Below are positions 62,305 through 64,000 of a stretch of 64,000 bases of DNA, piece after piece. Source of the stretch: Thalassococcus halodurans (GTDB lineage: Bacteria > Pseudomonadota > Alphaproteobacteria > Rhodobacterales > Rhodobacteraceae); assembly GCF_900108225.1 (NCBI RefSeq), contig NZ_FNUZ01000002.1:808501-872500 (forward strand), given 5' to 3'. The position numbers and the translations under genes are program-made. The notes below the pieces were generated by a model, which saw only the letters and a list, made by a program, of their open reading frames with translations, made no database searches and had not been told where the DNA came from. How positions within the stretch are numbered: the first letter of the stretch is position 1; the number at the start of each line of letters is the position of its first letter.

Positions 62305-63755
62305 TAAAAGTCCCTGTTTTCATATGCATCAAGCGCCCGCTGCCGTCCTTTGTCGGCGGTCACCACGGGATCGGGGTAATTGTCATCAGGTGACAGCCCC
62401 CATGTTTTCGGGATCGCATCGAAGTAAGCCAACGCATCTTCGTGCGGATTTTTGCGCCCCTCAGCGATCCAACGTTTGACGTATTTCCGGTCCTTGTCGA
62501 ACTTCTCCAACTGGGTCACCGGATTGAACACGCGGAAATAGGGCGTCGCGTCCGGGCCCGACCCAGCAGACCATTGCCACCCCATCGCGTTGGATGCAGG
62601 GTCCCAATCGATTAGGCAGTCCTCGAACCATTTGAGGCCAATTTTCCAATGACACATCAGATGCTTGCACAGGTAAGATGCAACGATCATCCGCCCACGA
62701 TTGTGCATCCGGCCGGTGACGTACATCTCACGTAGCGCGGCATCGACGAACTGAATGCCGGTGCGGCCATGCTTCCACGCCTGCACCTCGGCCTTTCGCT
62801 CATCCGTGTTCCAAGGGAACGCGTCCCAGTCAGATTTCCAGTTCTCTGTCAGGATTTGCGGCGTGTGCCACATCAGATGATAGGCAAACTCGCGCCAGAC
62901 CAGTTCCTTCAGAAACGTTTCAGCCCCCGCCTTGCCGTCTTCCCGTGCCCGAAACCCAGCGTGCCAGCATTGCCGAGGGGAAATTTCGCCCAGCGCAAGG
63001 TTTTCCGACAGGTTCGACGTGCCGTCCTTCCAGGGAAGATCGCGGGTTTCATCGTAGCCTTCGATGATCGATGCCACAAAGGCGCCCAGACGGCTGTGTG
63101 CCGCGCTTTCCCCGACCCGCGCGAAACGCGCGACAACATCCGCCCCGCGATACATTGCTTTGCCCAACTGCAGTTCAGACAAATCCTGACTGTCCGGCCA
63201 TTGATCCGGCGCTGGGATTTTTCCGGGAGTGCTGAGCGCTTCGCTGATGTCGTTGGATTTCACGGCACGCCAGAATGGCGTGTAGACCTTATAGTAACCG
63301 CCCTGCTTGGTTTCGACAGTCCATGGTTCAAACAGCAAATGGCCTGCATGCCCCTGCCCTTTGACGCCCATGTCCTCGAGACTGGACTTGACCGCTGTGT
63401 CACGTTCGACGCCTTCGGGGTCATACGTCCGGTTCCAGTGAACTTCTTTGGCACCGGTTTCCTTGGCCAAATCGGTTAGCACTTCCTTGGAAGGGCCCGA
63501 AAGAACAGTCAGGCGGCTGCCTTTGTCACGCAGGCTTTTGTCCAGTTGATGCAGCCCCTGTTCAAGCCGCCATTTGGGCGCCGCGCCCAGCGCATCGACC
63601 TGCCAGTCGCGAATAAAGACGGGAATGACGGGAACGCCGCACTCGACCGCGGCTGTCAAAGCCGGATTGTCACTAAGACGCAGGTCTTTCCGCACCCACC
63701 AAATTGCTGCTGTTTTGTCTGACAAAGTGGCCTCGTTTCTTGGATAACAGTGCAA
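62304..63755 (-). CDS. phrB: deoxyribodipyrimidine photolyase (class I CPD type)
   Basis: A 483-residue FAD-dependent DNA repair enzyme, light-driven. The antenna-binding N-domain begins WWVRKDLRLSDNPAL; the FAD domain has WREFAYHLMWHTP, GRTGIQFVDAALREMYVTGRMHNRGRMIVASYL and WDPASNAMGWQWSAGSGPDATPYFRVFNP, in order. Length is normal. ATG 63755 is taken, but a start nearer the conserved WWVRKD is possible. It overlaps cfa by one base, implying a phr-cfa-trgA-trgB-cysK transcription order. Confidence 0.93.
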   Translation of the reverse strand: MHCYPRNEATLSDKTAAIWWVRKDLRLSDNPALTAAVECGVPVIPVFIRDWQVDALGAAPKWRLEQGLHQLDKSLRDKGSRLTVLSGPSKEVLTDLAKETGAKEVHWNRTYDPEGVERDTAVKSSLEDMGVKGQGHAGHLLFEPWTVETKQGGYYKVYTPFWRAVKSNDISEALSTPGKIPAPDQWPDSQDLSELQLGKAMYRGADVVARFARVGESAAHSRLGAFVASIIEGYDETRDLPWKDGTSNLSENLALGEISPRQCWHAGFRAREDGKAGAETFLKELVWREFAYHLMWHTPQILTENWKSDWDAFPWNTDERKAEVQAWKHGRTGIQFVDAALREMYVTGRMHNRGRMIVASYLCKHLMCHWKIGLKWFEDCLIDWDPASNAMGWQWSAGSGPDATPYFRVFNPVTQLEKFDKDRKYVKRWIAEGRKNPHEDALAYFDAIPKTWGLSPDDNYPDPVVTADKGRQRALDAYENRDF

Positions 63756-63921
63756 ACTAGCACGGAAAATTCGGGGTCAATGCAGACCAACACACAAAAT
63801 CGGCCATTTGTTCCGGCACGGCCCGCAGAATGCAGGGTTTGAATGCACCGCCCCTGTCCAAAGCTTTGACACGCGCTAGGTTATAACCAACGATAAACCT
63901 ATTCAGACAGGCACCCTGCCC

Positions 63922-64000
63922 ATGGACATCATCAACATCATTCTGGCCGCGTTGACCGCGGTGTTTGGCGCATTCGGCTTTATCGCCCCGCGTTGGACCG
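63922..64000 (+). CDS. hypothetical protein, N-terminus only (cut by window edge)
   Basis: ATG 63922 opens MDIINIILAALTAVFGAFGFI, a single hydrophobic segment that could be a membrane anchor or signal peptide, followed by APRWT. Divergent from the photolyase gene. Only 26 codons are visible, and the function cannot be said. Confidence 0.5.
   Translation, partial: MDIINIILAALTAVFGAFGFIAPRWT

Noticed and set aside
1-64000. CRISPR array or rRNA genes
   Set aside because: No regularly spaced direct repeats and no rRNA-like sequence were seen on either strand.

Overview
The window looks like a chromosomal segment of a marine Rhodobacterales bacterium of the Roseobacter type. This rests on an ectoine operon with its own aspartokinase and MarR regulator, a trgA-trgB-cysK tellurite-resistance block of the kind described in Rhodobacter sphaeroides, a complete leucine-degradation cluster, and GC-rich codon use in the core genes. 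No species is claimed.

Bases 1-7933 hold the leucine (isovalerate) pathway on the minus strand: isovaleryl-CoA dehydrogenase, a TetR regulator, methylcrotonyl-CoA carboxylase beta and alpha subunits, HMG-CoA lyase and a methylglutaconyl-CoA hydratase-like protein. The edge cuts an FAD monooxygenase. Similar palindromes lie in front of both transcription units. Bases 8126-19085 are the ectoine region. An ectoine hydrolase (DoeA) and an ArgE-like deacetylase read to the right, then come a LacI regulator and a phytanoyl-CoA dioxygenase-like enzyme. The synthesis operon ectA-ectB-ectC-ask reads to the left, with divergent ectR and a BCCT osmolyte transporter behind it. A MYG1-family protein and an orphan hybrid histidine kinase follow.

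Bases 22 kb to 57.3 kb are accessory. They begin with a wrecked IS3 transposase, a small surface-modification group (FkbM methyltransferase, sulfotransferase-like, two glycosyltransferase-like genes), a deleted IS3 copy and a RelE/XRE toxin-antitoxin pair. A first polysaccharide group follows (deacetylase, GNAT, GT4, ElyC-like), ending in an RfaH/NusG-like antiterminator. Then comes a decayed three-gene cassette: a serine recombinase and two ParB-like genes, each with an in-frame stop. The main exopolysaccharide/O-antigen locus (38.3-53.1 kb) has nucleotide-sugar enzymes, a Wzx flippase, an EpsG-type polymerase, five glycosyltransferases, a methyltransferase and the dTDP-L-rhamnose genes rfbCBDA, preceded by an EPS-associated MarR regulator.

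The end of the accessory region is a junkyard: a phage lysis cassette (endolysin tail, inner spanin, frameshifted outer spanin), a recombinase tail, a complete IS256-family element with an 8-bp target duplication, a DUF559 nuclease-like gene and a DUF3883 gene broken by a stop codon. It stops at a tRNA-Ser(GGA) whose 3' end faces the accessory DNA. Beyond the tRNA the core resumes with AlaX, CysK, TrgB, TrgA, cyclopropane fatty acid synthase and DNA photolyase.

The best candidates for something new are the recombinase/RepB-like/ParB-like triad, the split of ectoine breakdown and synthesis around a LacI-PhyH pair, and the sulfotransferase/FkbM group between IS scars. No CRISPR array or rRNA was seen.
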